DNA from: Micromonospora rubida
Lineage (GTDB): Bacteria; Actinomycetota; Actinomycetes; Mycobacteriales; Micromonosporaceae
DNA: 64,000 nt
NCBI RefSeq assembly: GCF_009908295.1
Contig: NZ_JAAALO010000005.1
Span: 186,001 to 250,000 of the forward strand
Direction of reading: 5' to 3'
Below the pieces are notes generated by a model, which searched no databases, had not been told where the DNA came from, and was given only the letters and a program-made list of their open reading frames with translations. This document shows, piece after piece, positions 18,427 through 31,145 of this stretch. The position numbers and the translations under genes are program-made. Position 1 is the stretch's first letter, and each line of letters starts with the position of its first letter.

Positions 18427-18626
18427 CAGCACTCCCTGGACGTCGGCGGCGGCACCGCTTTCGGCAACGGCAGCGGCGGCGGTTTCGGCGGCGACGGCGG
18501 CAGCGGCGGCGTTGGCGGCAGCGTTGGCGTTGGCGGGATCGGCCTTTCGGCGCGGTGCTCGCGGCAGCGTACGCAACCGCAGCGGTATCCACGTAGTGGC
18601 CGGTGTCGGCCTCCTCCGTGCGGCAT
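18423..18626 (-). CDS. Small Cys- and Pro-rich protein
   Basis: A 67-residue product with two parts: a Cys-containing head (MPHGGGRHRPLRGYRCGCVR) and a tail made almost only of Pro, Leu, Thr and Lys (PPTPTLPPTPPLPPSPPKPP). A very strong ribosome binding site, GAGGGGG, precedes the ATG, and the stop overlaps the start of the next gene by 4 nt, so it looks genuinely translated. The head CGCVRC could bind metal. The DNA of the tail is a GGCGG/GCC repeat that could expand or contract. Function unknown. Confidence 0.55.
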   Translation of the reverse strand: MPHGGGRHRPLRGYRCGCVRCREHRAERPIPPTPTLPPTPPLPPSPPKPPPLPLPKAVPPPTSRECW

Positions 18627-18783
18627 GGTTCCCCCTCGTCCGTCGATCGTGGAGGGCCGCCCCGCGCCGGATGCGTGGGGCGGCCCGACGGGCGCGACCG
18701 CCGGGCCCTCGCCTCCACCGGCCGCGCCGTCCTCTGCGGAGAAACCCTGCCGCGCGTGATGGCCCAAATACAGGGCGTAAGGG

Positions 18784-18811
18784 TATGGTCAGCAGACATC
18801 CCTGACATCCC
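18784..18811 (+). promoter_or_regulatory. Promoter and direct repeat before HTH gene
   Basis: TATGGT (18784-18789) is a reasonable -10 box ahead of the HTH gene. Two copies of GACATCCC (18795-18802 and 18804-18811), 9 bp apart, lie right over the predicted transcription start and could be the autoregulatory site. Confidence 0.4.
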
Positions 18812-18824
18812 CTTGGGAGGGGCC

Positions 18825-19592
18825 ATGAACGACGCTCTCCGGGCCGCGCTGCACGACACCGGACACACCACCGACTCGCTCGCCGCCGAGGTCGGCGTCG
18901 ATCCGAAGACGACCGCGCGATGGCTGCACGAGGACCGCATCCCCCATCCCCGGCACCGCGCGGCGGCGGCGGCCGTCCTCGGCCGGGACATCGGGGACAT
19001 CTGGGCGGACACATCGAGACGTCGGGAGCCCGTCTGGTTCCGGCCGTGGCAGGAGATCGAGCGCGAGGCGGTCTCGCTGCGCTCGTACGAGTCCATGGTG
19101 CTGCCCGGCCTGCTCCAGACGGAGGCGTACGCCCGCGCGGTGCTCGGCGGCACCGGCCTGATCGCCCGGGGCGACGTGGAGCGGCACCTGGCCACCCGGC
19201 TGGCCCGCCAGGACGTCCTGCGCCACGACGACCCGCCGCAGTTCACCGCCGTCGTCGACGAAACGGTGCTGCGCCGGCCGGTCGGCGGCCCGGCGACCAT
19301 GCGCGAGCAGTTGCACGCCCTGGTCGCGGCGTGCGCCCACCCGCACGTGCGGGTGCACGTCGTACCGTCCCGGGTGGGCGCGTACGCCGGGCTGAACGGG
19401 CCGTTCGTCATCGCGGCCAGCGCCGACCACCGGCTCGCCGGCTACCTGGACAACCAGCTGAAGGGACAGGTGGTCAGCGACCCCGACGACATCGCGGCGA
19501 TACTGGGTGCGTGGGAGAACGTGCGCGGCGAGGCGCTGTCCCACTGGCAATCGGTGGAGCTGATCACGGAGGTGGCGCAGACATGGACCTGA
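18825..19592 (+). CDS. HTH transcriptional regulator with DUF5753 domain
   Basis: A 255-residue protein. The N-terminal Xre-like HTH (LAAEVGVDPKTTARWLHEDR) is degenerate, and the remainder is a DUF5753 domain (EREAVSLRSYESMVLPGLLQTEAYARAV, then VVDETVLRRPVGG). These proteins are normally paired with a DUF397 gene, as here, and have been described as toxin-antitoxin-like (Scr1 family) or developmental regulators. The ATG follows GGGAGGGG. The last 10 nt overlap the DUF397 gene. Confidence 0.85.
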   Translation: MNDALRAALHDTGHTTDSLAAEVGVDPKTTARWLHEDRIPHPRHRAAAAAVLGRDIGDIWADTSRRREPVWFRPWQEIEREAVSLRSYESMVLPGLLQTEAYARAVLGGTGLIARGDVERHLATRLARQDVLRHDDPPQFTAVVDETVLRRPVGGPATMREQLHALVAACAHPHVRVHVVPSRVGAYAGLNGPFVIAASADHRLAGYLDNQLKGQVVSDPDDIAAILGAWENVRGEALSHWQSVELITEVAQTWT

Positions 19593-19774
19593 CTGGCGCG
19601 CGATGGCGCAAGAGCAGCCGCAGCAGCGGCAACGGCGGGAACTGCGTAGAGGTTGCCGACAACCTCCCGGGCGTCGTCGGCGTACGCGACAGCAAGGACC
19701 CGGCAGGCCCGGCCCTCACCTTCCCCCCGACCGCCTGGCGCACCTTCGTCGCCCGGGCCGCCGGGCGGCGCTGA
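19583..19774 (+). CDS. DUF397 protein
   Basis: A 63-residue DUF397 protein with the family signature: WRKSSRSSGNGGNCVEVAD, then VGVRDSKDPAGPALTF and AWRTFV. It overlaps the HTH gene by 10 nt and is its usual partner; the Scr1-type pairs are thought to be antitoxin/toxin or regulator/modulator modules. Length is typical. Confidence 0.9.
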   Translation: MDLTGARWRKSSRSSGNGGNCVEVADNLPGVVGVRDSKDPAGPALTFPPTAWRTFVARAAGRR

Positions 19775-19825
19775 CCCGCCGGTAATTCCCGGCGTTGCGG
19801 GAGGCGGTCGCGGTACGGTCCGCCG

Positions 19826-19977
19826 ATGGACGACGGGGACGGGCACTTCGGGGAGCTGGTGGCGGCGAGTTCCGCTCGATCCCCTTCCGGTGCGTGTGGC
19901 CCGGCGAGCTGGACCTGATGGCCCAGCTCGCCGGGCTACGCCTGCGCGACCGCTGGGCGGGATGGGCCCGGGAGGGT
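19826..19977 (+). pseudogene. Relic of a SAM methyltransferase C-terminus
   Basis: EFRSIPFRCVWPGELDLMAQ followed by LAGLRLRDRWAGW (19867-19968) matches the C-terminal signature of small class I methyltransferases. The preceding DDGDGHFGELV is in a different frame, so a frameshift separates the pieces, and the whole AdoMet-binding half is missing. It abuts the stop of the M23-like gene. Confidence 0.5.
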
Positions 19978-20294
19978 CAGTTCCACCGGTCCTGGTTGAG
20001 GAACCGGGCGAAGCCCCGCCACGAGTTCGGCCCCATCGCCCCGTCGATCGGGCCGGTGTAGCCGTAGCCGGAGGCGAGCCGCTGCACCGCCATCCACGAG
20101 TTCGGCCCCATCGCCCCGTCGATCGGGCCGGTGTAGCCGTAGCCGCGCAGGGCCCGTTGCAGCGCCGCGTAGGTGTTCGCCCCCGGTGCGCCGTCGATCG
20201 GGCCGGTGTAGCCCGAGGTGATCCGCAGCCAGTTCTGCATCCGCTTGTAGAAGATGGTGCCCGGGATGCCGTCCTGCTCGGTCGTGGTCTTGGG
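19977..20294 (-). repeat. 318-nt inverted repeat, left copy (wall-binding module)
   Basis: This stretch, encoding PKTTTEQDG to the end of the M23-like protein, is closely similar in opposite orientation to 21859-22176 in the GH25 gene. Both copies are exactly 318 nt. Similarity is strongest over the last 200 nt. Confidence 0.8.
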
Positions 20295-20861
20295 CAGCCC
20301 ACCACCGGGGTTCTGGCCGACGTAGGTGAGCGGGTTGATCCGTACCCCGCTCGGGTTGATCATGTGCCAGTGCAGGTGCGGGCCGGTGGAGCTGCCGGAA
20401 CCGGGGGCGCCGACGGCCCCGCCGGACCGTCCCACGATCGCACCGGCGCCGACCCCCGCGCCGTTGGCCAGCAGGAACTGCGACAGGTGCATGTACTGGC
20501 TGCGGTATCCGTCCGCGTGGTGGATCGTGACGGTGTGCCCGCCCGTGCCGTTGTTCGGGATGTTCTGGATCGTGCCAGCGCCGCACGCCGGCAGGCTGGT
20601 GCCGACGCCCATCCCGAAGTCGATGCCGCCGAGCGAGCCGCTGTTGAGGTGCTCCTGCCAGGATCCGGTGATCGGGTAGCCGGCGAACGGGTTGTAGATC
20701 GACGGCGCGGCGTGGGCGATCCCGGGCAGGCCGAAGACACCGCCGACGGCGAGGGCACCGGTGGTCAGGGCGGTGCCGCGCAGCAGCGTACGGCGGCTGA
20801 GCCCAGCCGGCGACTGCTCTCCGCCACCGCCGCAGCAGCCGGGCAGATATTCATGGCCCAT
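19977..20861 (-). CDS. M23 (LytM)-like protein with three peptidoglycan-binding repeats
   Basis: The 294-residue precursor has a twin-arginine signal (SRRTLLRG, Arg23-Arg24) with hydrophobic core and AHA cleavage site. A LytM-type domain (residues 60-180) and three peptidoglycan-binding repeats of about 38 residues built on YTGPIDGxxGxNxW follow. The LytM domain retains Asp81, YMHL and HLHWH, but the first zinc ligand of the HxGxD motif appears to be Leu77 (LGGID). It may therefore be a non-catalytic wall-binding factor or use a different ligand. The start follows GGAGGA. The C-terminus is shared with the divergent GH25 protein. Confidence 0.8.
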   Translation of the reverse strand: MGHEYLPGCCGGGGEQSPAGLSRRTLLRGTALTTGALAVGGVFGLPGIAHAAPSIYNPFAGYPITGSWQEHLNSGSLGGIDFGMGVGTSLPACGAGTIQNIPNNGTGGHTVTIHHADGYRSQYMHLSQFLLANGAGVGAGAIVGRSGGAVGAPGSGSSTGPHLHWHMINPSGVRINPLTYVGQNPGGGLPKTTTEQDGIPGTIFYKRMQNWLRITSGYTGPIDGAPGANTYAALQRALRGYGYTGPIDGAMGPNSWMAVQRLASGYGYTGPIDGAMGPNSWRGFARFLNQDRWN

Positions 20862-21084
20862 AATCGTTCCTCCGCGCCGTCGTAGGTGATCATTGACGTG
20901 CAGAGAATAGCCCTCGAAGTGGCGTGCATCAATGTTTGCGGCAGGGGTTGGATCGGGGCTCCCCCGACGACACAGGGGTGGCATCGCACCTGACCAACCA
21001 CTACCATTGCTCGATGATCATCAATACGTGCGGAACGATCGGCTCGTCACCCGGTGGCCCGGGCGCCTCAGCGGGAGACCCGGC

Positions 21085-22176
21085 ATGACCGCCGTTCTGG
21101 GGCGGCTCGCGGTGGCGGTCGCCATCGCCGTCGCGTTGCCGGTGAGCCTCGGGGCGACGCCCGCCACCGCGACGCCCGCCACTGCGGCGGTGCCGCCCGG
21201 CACGGTGTCCGGCATCGACGTTGCCACCTGGCAGGCCGGCATCGACTTCGCCGATGTCCGCGCCGACGGCCACCAGTTCGTGATCGTGAAGGCCGGCGGC
21301 TCCCAGCTCTCGGAAGGCCCGTACATCGGTTCGCAGTACGCGATCCAGGTGAACGGCGCGCGGGCGGCGGGGCTCAGGGTCGGCCACTACTGGCTGGCCG
21401 GGGACTTCCAGACCCCCACCCAGGCCGCCGACTACTTCGCCGCCCACCTGCGCGACTACCGGCCCGGCGACGTGATCGCACTGGACAACGAGGTGCTCGA
21501 CGACTCGACGAGGCTGTGGAACGACACCGAGGTCACGACGTTCTTCCAGCGGATGCGCGCCCGGATCGGCAACCACGTGCCCTGGCTGTACATGGGCGCG
21601 GCCGACCTGCGCTCCGGGACATGGCCGCGAACGATCGCGGCGGGCGTGAAGCTCTGGGTGGCGATGTGGGGCGCCAACAACGGCAGCTACCCCGGCGAGC
21701 CGAACCTGGGCGGCGCCTACCCGACCTGGGGCGCCCACCAGTACAGCTCGACGGGATCGACCGGCGGCATCGCCTCGGTGGACCTGAACGTGGCCAAGCC
21801 GAGCGCGTTCGAGATCGTCAACGGCGGACCGACCGACCCGCTGCCGGACGACCCGCTGCCGAAGACCACGACTGAGCAGGACGGCACCCCCGGGCCGGTC
21901 ATGTGGATGCGGGCCCAGAACTGGCTGTCCACCGCGTCCGGCTACACCGGACCGATCGACGGCGTGCCCGGGACGAACACCTACGCGGCGCTGCAACGGG
22001 CCCTGCGCGGCTACGGCTACACCGGCCCGATCGACGGCGCACCGGGGGCGAACACCTGGAAGGCCGTGCAGCGACTCGCCTCCGGCTGGGGCTACACCGG
22101 CCCGGTCGACGGGGCGATGGGGCCGAACTCGTGGCGGGGCTTCGCCCGGTTCCTCAACCAGGACCAGTGGGACTGA
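21085..22176 (+). CDS. GH25 lysozyme-like muramidase with peptidoglycan-binding repeats
   Basis: The 363-residue precursor has a Sec signal peptide (residues 1-35), a GH25-type barrel and three C-terminal peptidoglycan-binding repeats. Asp45 in SGIDVATWQ and the D-x-E pair Asp134/Glu136 in IALDNEVLDD match GH25 catalytic positions. It should cleave the glycan strand outside the cell. It is divergent from the M23-like gene (223 bp apart), and the two share the C-terminal module, consistent with co-regulated wall remodelling. Confidence 0.85.
   Translation: MTAVLGRLAVAVAIAVALPVSLGATPATATPATAAVPPGTVSGIDVATWQAGIDFADVRADGHQFVIVKAGGSQLSEGPYIGSQYAIQVNGARAAGLRVGHYWLAGDFQTPTQAADYFAAHLRDYRPGDVIALDNEVLDDSTRLWNDTEVTTFFQRMRARIGNHVPWLYMGAADLRSGTWPRTIAAGVKLWVAMWGANNGSYPGEPNLGGAYPTWGAHQYSSTGSTGGIASVDLNVAKPSAFEIVNGGPTDPLPDDPLPKTTTEQDGTPGPVMWMRAQNWLSTASGYTGPIDGVPGTNTYAALQRALRGYGYTGPIDGAPGANTWKAVQRLASGWGYTGPVDGAMGPNSWRGFARFLNQDQWD
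21859..22176 (+). repeat. 318-nt inverted repeat, right copy (wall-binding module)
   Basis: Right copy of the module described at 19977-20294. Together the two copies flank an invertible 1.56 kb segment containing both promoters and both catalytic domains. Confidence 0.8.
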
Positions 22177-22224
22177 CCGACGGAACGAAGCTGCCGGGGA
22201 TCGGCATGCGCCGCCGACCGCCGC

Positions 22225-22284
22225 GCACTTTCACGGAATTTGTGGTCTCCCGGCGCGGGATAGCCCCTCATTCCGTGAAAGTGC
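22225..22284 (+). terminator. Two-stage hairpin after GH25 gene
   Basis: GCACTTTCACGGAAT (22225-22239) pairs exactly with 22270-22284. The 30-nt interval contains a second stem, TCCCG/CGGGA. Located 49 nt after the GH25 stop. Confidence 0.7.
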
Positions 22285-22746
22285 CGGCGCAAACCTCCCG
22301 CACCTGCCCGGTAGGTCGCCGCTGCGCCGCCCCATGCCGCCCCGCACACCGGGCAGTCGGGCGGCGGCCCGACGAATACCCCCACCGGCAGGCCGACCCG
22401 GCAGGGGCCGACCCGGCAGGGGCCGATGGTGTCGGCAACGCGCGTATCCCCTGGAGCCTGCCAAGCCGGAGACCCCACGACTTTGCCGGGCCCTGGGGGT
22501 GGGTGGGTTCGATCGTGATCCGGGTCACAGTCGACGTGCGGCGAGGGCGTGCCTCCGCTCCGTTCGCGCACGCCCTGGTTAGGCGTGTGCGGCCAACGGT
22601 CTTTGTTGGGTTCCTACAACTGGCGCCGTCCAGCGTGCGTCGTCTGCGACATGGCGTTCCCCATCGGTAGACGGAAGGGTGAACACTGCCGGGGGTCGCC
22701 GTGTCGCGGTGCCCCCCATCGTCGGACTACAGGAGGGCTCGGTCGG
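22285..22746 (+). promoter_or_regulatory. Leader region of the fused carboxylase gene
   Basis: No gene is supported here. It holds a 15-bp tandem repeat (GGCAGGGGCCGACCC type, about 22386-22426). A CRP-like palindrome, GTGATCCGGGTCAC, lies at 22515-22528. A 17-bp odd-centred palindrome, TTGTTGGGTTCCTACAA, lies at 22603-22619 (arms TTGT-GG/CC-ACAA). The last ends 127 bp before the start codon and is the best operator candidate. The ribosome binding site AGGAGGG is at 22731-22737. Confidence 0.45.
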
Positions 22747-28209
<5,463 letters not shown>

Positions 28210-28230
28210 CGTCCCGCTGCAACGATCAGG

Positions 28231-28271
28231 AAACCGTGGCCTCTTCCTTCGGGCGGAGGCCACGGTTTTTT
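28231..28271 (+). terminator. Intrinsic terminator with T-run
   Basis: AAACCGTGGCCTC (28231-28243) pairs exactly with 28256-28268 around a 12-nt loop, followed by a run of six T (28266-28271). A textbook Rho-independent terminator, unusual in this GC-rich window. Confidence 0.9.
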
Positions 28272-28307
28272 GTGCCACCCCCACTCCCTATCCTTCCCCA
28301 TCGAGAC

Positions 28308-28313
28308 TATAAT
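28308..28313 (+). promoter_or_regulatory. Consensus -10 box TATAAT
   Basis: A perfect TATAAT lies 8 nt before the first possible ATG (28322), so the transcript would begin at about 28320 and be nearly leaderless, or use AGGGAAG (28325-28331) for the second ATG at 28334. No convincing -35 box is visible. Confidence 0.6.
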
Positions 28314-28321
28314 GGGTCCCG

Positions 28322-28780
28322 ATGAGGGAAGAAATGTACTCGGTGGAGCAGGTGGCCGACCTGCTCGGCCTGCACGTGCGCACGGTCCGCGGCTACATCC
28401 GCACGGGCCGGCTCGCGGCGGTGCGGATCGGCAAGCAGTACCGGATCGCCCGCGCCGATCTCGACGCGCTGACCGGGCGGTCCCAGCCGGTGCCGACCCG
28501 GGCCGGCGGCGCGTCGGTGGAGGTGTCCAGCATCGTGCAGATCGACGGCGTCGACCGGGCGCTGGCCGACCGGCTGGGCACGCTCGTCCTGGCCGGGGCG
28601 AACACCGGTCACGACCCCGCGCGCCCGCTGCGCGTCCAGACCGTCCACGACGAGGAACGAGACCGAATGAAGATCGTGATCCTGGGCGACGCCGCCGCCA
28701 CCGCCGACCTGCTGCGCCTGCTCGACGCCGTGCTCGACGGCGACAACGGCCTGCTCGCCGGGGAGGTCGACCATGCCTGA
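28322..28780 (+). CDS. Excisionase/MerR-type HTH DNA-binding protein
   Basis: The 152-residue protein begins with a winged HTH of the excisionase type: MYSVEQVADLLGLHVRTVRG, then YIRTGRLAAVRIGKQYRI. The second half (residues 75-152) alternates strands and helices (VSSIVQIDGVDRALADRLGTLV, then MKIVILGDAAATADLLRLLD) and resembles a small ligand-binding alpha/beta module I cannot name. The last 8 nt overlap the DUF4180 gene, so the two are co-translated. Probably a sensor/regulator for the partner protein. Confidence 0.75.
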   Translation: MREEMYSVEQVADLLGLHVRTVRGYIRTGRLAAVRIGKQYRIARADLDALTGRSQPVPTRAGGASVEVSSIVQIDGVDRALADRLGTLVLAGANTGHDPARPLRVQTVHDEERDRMKIVILGDAAATADLLRLLDAVLDGDNGLLAGEVDHA

Positions 28781-29141
28781 CCAGGTACTGGAACTGGCCG
28801 GGGTGACCGTGCTGGTCTGCGACCCGGCCGGCCCGCCGGTGACGACCGCACAGGACGCGCTGGACCTGATCGGCGCGGCCTTCCTCGGCGCCGAGGTGGT
28901 GGCCGTGCCGGCGAGCCGGCTGGGCGAGGACTTCTTCTCCCTGGGCACCGGCTTCGCGGGCGAGGTCATGCAGAAGTTCGTCAACTACCGGCTACGCCTG
29001 GCCGTCCTCGGCGACATCTCGCGCCACCTGGCGGCCAGTTCGGCCCTGCGCGCCCTGGTCCACGAGTCGAACCGGGCCGAGCACGTGTGGTTCCTGCCCG
29101 ACCTCGACGCGCTCAAAGCCCGTCTGACCGCCCGAACCTGA
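28773..29141 (+). CDS. DUF4180 protein
   Basis: A 122-residue DUF4180 protein: AQDALDLIGAAFLGAEVVAVPASRL, then FFSLGTGFAGEVMQKFVNYRLRLAVLGD and HVWFLPDLDAL are family signatures. Function is unknown. It overlaps the HTH gene and is followed by a 25-bp hairpin. Confidence 0.85.
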   Translation: MPDQVLELAGVTVLVCDPAGPPVTTAQDALDLIGAAFLGAEVVAVPASRLGEDFFSLGTGFAGEVMQKFVNYRLRLAVLGDISRHLAASSALRALVHESNRAEHVWFLPDLDALKARLTART

Positions 29142-29163
29142 ACCCCCACCCCACCTGATCACA

Positions 29164-29221
29164 CTCTTACAGGGAATTAGTGGCCTCCCCCGCGTAGGAG
29201 GCCACTAATTCCCTGTAAGAG
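29164..29221. terminator. 25-bp perfect palindrome between convergent genes
   Basis: Bases 29164-29188 are exactly complementary to 29197-29221, with an 8-nt loop. Stems of this length can stop transcription from both the DUF4180 gene and the leftward ABC permease gene. The arms contain GGGAATTAG and are less GC-rich than their surroundings. Confidence 0.8.
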
Positions 29222-29230
29222 CATGGGGCG

Positions 29231-29258
29231 TGGGTGGGTGGGTGGGTGGGTGGGTGGG
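29231..29258 (+). repeat. (TGGG)7 tandem repeat
   Basis: Seven perfect TGGG units in a row, directly after the 25-bp palindrome. The G-strand can fold into a G-quadruplex with single-T loops. It lies 52 bp beyond the end of the leftward permease gene. Confidence 0.9.
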
Positions 29259-29310
29259 TCAGAGCACGTTGTTGCTTCGGCGGGGCGCTCGTGTCATCGC
29301 GAGTTTGGCT

Positions 29311-31140
29311 TCAGAGGGCCTCGGTCACGGGACGACGGCCGCCGAGGTGGGCAGGAACAGCGGTGAGCGTCGCCACTGCCAGCACGGTGGCCAGTATCAG
29401 GGTGATCAACTGCCAGGGCCCGGGAAGCGTGGCCTTGTTGCTGTCGCCGTCGGTGATCGTGATGATGGCGGCGAACAGCAGGTAGCCTCCCGGGAAGACT
29501 CCCAGGACGGCACCGAGGAGGGCGGGCAGCACCTGCGCGGCCGCCATTGCCGCACTCACTTCAAGGGGGGTTGCGCCGAGGGCACGCGCCAGCGCCGACG
29601 CGTGCCGGTTGTCGAGCACCGTCGCCCAGGTGACGACGATGGCGTTGACCGCCGCCAGGGAGAGCAGGATGACCGTCCAGACGAGAAGCACGTGTCGCAG
29701 CACCGTCACCTGAGCTTCGCTGTATGCGCGGAGGCCTGACTGTTCGCTGAGGAAGGTGTTGAGCACCAGGAGGACGTAGATCCCGCCGACCGTGACCGCG
29801 ATGCTGACCACGCCAAGCACCACCCGCCGTGGCCGGCGGGCGGCGACCCGCAGGGCGAGAAGCAGCGGAACGGGCAGTCGTGTGGAGAGAGCGACCAGCC
29901 AACCGGTGCGGCGGGGTGGGCGTGCCGCGTCGGCCAGTGCGCTGATGGTGCTGAAGCGGGCGCCGCGCACGGCCGGGACGGCGGTCGCCACGACCGCGAC
30001 CCCGAGGGCTACGGCGGTCACCAGAGCGACCTTGGACCACGTCAACGACGGCGTCCCCGCGCTGCCGACGAGGCCCGCGCTCGACTCGGTGAGCAACGGA
30101 GCGGTCAGCGCCCCTATCGCCAGCCCGGCCGCCGCCGCGACGACGGCCACCAGCAGATACTCCGCGAGCAGGACGGCAGCGACCAGGCCCGGTGTGCCGC
30201 CGACCGCTTTGAGGAGCCCGACGCGTCGGGTCTGATCGGCCATCCGGCCGCCGACCAGCACCGAGAGACTGGCCACTGCCAGTAGACCGAGCAACCAGGC
30301 GCCGATCAGCAGCAGGATCTGGGAGTCTCTGGCCAGTTCGGTGGCGTCCGCGAGGATGCTCTGCCAGGTCTGCATAGGCATCATCGTGCCGCCGTGGTCG
30401 CCACTGTTCGCGTCGACGAACGCCTCGGCCTCGTCCGGGTCGGCAAGCTTCAGGTTGATCACATACGACATGGAGCCCTGTGCCGGGGCGAGGCTCCGCA
30501 CGTCCGCCTGGGTGAGCCAGACCAGCCCGGGGTTGTGCAAGAACCCAGGGGGCAGATTCAGGTCCGTCGGGATGGCGCCGTGGACGCAACCGACGGAGAC
30601 AATGCAGGACGTCCCGGGATAGGGCGGCATGGCAGCGGTGACAGCCAGGCCGACGACCTTGAACGACCTGCCGCCCAGCATCACCGAGTCAGTGACGCTC
30701 ACATCGAGCGAGCTGGCGAAGGCGGCTTCGATTACCACGCCGCCGTCGCTGACCCAGCTGCCCTGCGTCAACTCGGGCTGATCGACCGAGGCGATCGCGG
30801 TGTCCCGCCCCTCGACCTGCACGTCCGACATCCGGCCGGACGCCTCGATCTTCCCCGCGATGACGGGGTACGGTCCGCTGTGTTCGGTGACGCCGGACGC
30901 GGTGGCCAGCTTCTCAAGGTCGGCAAGGTCGGCGAAGCCGCCGGTGCCGGCGACCACGTCGGGTCCCTTGGTCGCCGCCCGAGTGCTCTCATACGGGTCG
31001 CTGGCCGCGTCACGCACAACCAGCCCGAGCGTCAGTGTCATGGTGGCCGCCAGGATGGCGATCAGCAGAAGCGCGGCCTCGGTACGGCGCCGCCGGAGGT
31101 CGCGCAGGGCGAGGCGGAGCACGAGGAGGATGCGGCCCAT
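29311..31140 (-). CDS. FtsX-type ABC transporter permease
   Basis: A 609-residue permease of the MacB/FtsX/LolCE type. One helix at about residues 17-38 is followed by a large extracellular domain (about 40-240). Then come groups of helices (about 265-400 and 440-600) with RRVGLLKAVGGTPGLVAAVL, the typical coupling-loop region. It lies 5 nt downstream of the ATPase gene. Such transporters often expel peptides or antibiotics, or control wall hydrolases, and here it is probably regulated by the PadR protein upstream. Confidence 0.85.
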   Translation of the reverse strand: MGRILLVLRLALRDLRRRRTEAALLLIAILAATMTLTLGLVVRDAASDPYESTRAATKGPDVVAGTGGFADLADLEKLATASGVTEHSGPYPVIAGKIEASGRMSDVQVEGRDTAIASVDQPELTQGSWVSDGGVVIEAAFASSLDVSVTDSVMLGGRSFKVVGLAVTAAMPPYPGTSCIVSVGCVHGAIPTDLNLPPGFLHNPGLVWLTQADVRSLAPAQGSMSYVINLKLADPDEAEAFVDANSGDHGGTMMPMQTWQSILADATELARDSQILLLIGAWLLGLLAVASLSVLVGGRMADQTRRVGLLKAVGGTPGLVAAVLLAEYLLVAVVAAAAGLAIGALTAPLLTESSAGLVGSAGTPSLTWSKVALVTAVALGVAVVATAVPAVRGARFSTISALADAARPPRRTGWLVALSTRLPVPLLLALRVAARRPRRVVLGVVSIAVTVGGIYVLLVLNTFLSEQSGLRAYSEAQVTVLRHVLLVWTVILLSLAAVNAIVVTWATVLDNRHASALARALGATPLEVSAAMAAAQVLPALLGAVLGVFPGGYLLFAAIITITDGDSNKATLPGPWQLITLILATVLAVATLTAVPAHLGGRRPVTEAL

Positions 31141-31145
31141 TGCGG

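Noticed and set aside
20862..21084. c-di-AMP (ydaO) riboswitch before the wall hydrolases
   Set aside because: Such switches often precede actinobacterial wall hydrolases, but the 223-bp divergent region is short and I could not find the conserved core.
22092..22571. 159-codon leftward frame with a CPVCG motif after the GH25 gene
   Set aside because: It overlaps the GH25 3' end in antisense and crosses the terminator hairpin; composition is not protein-like.
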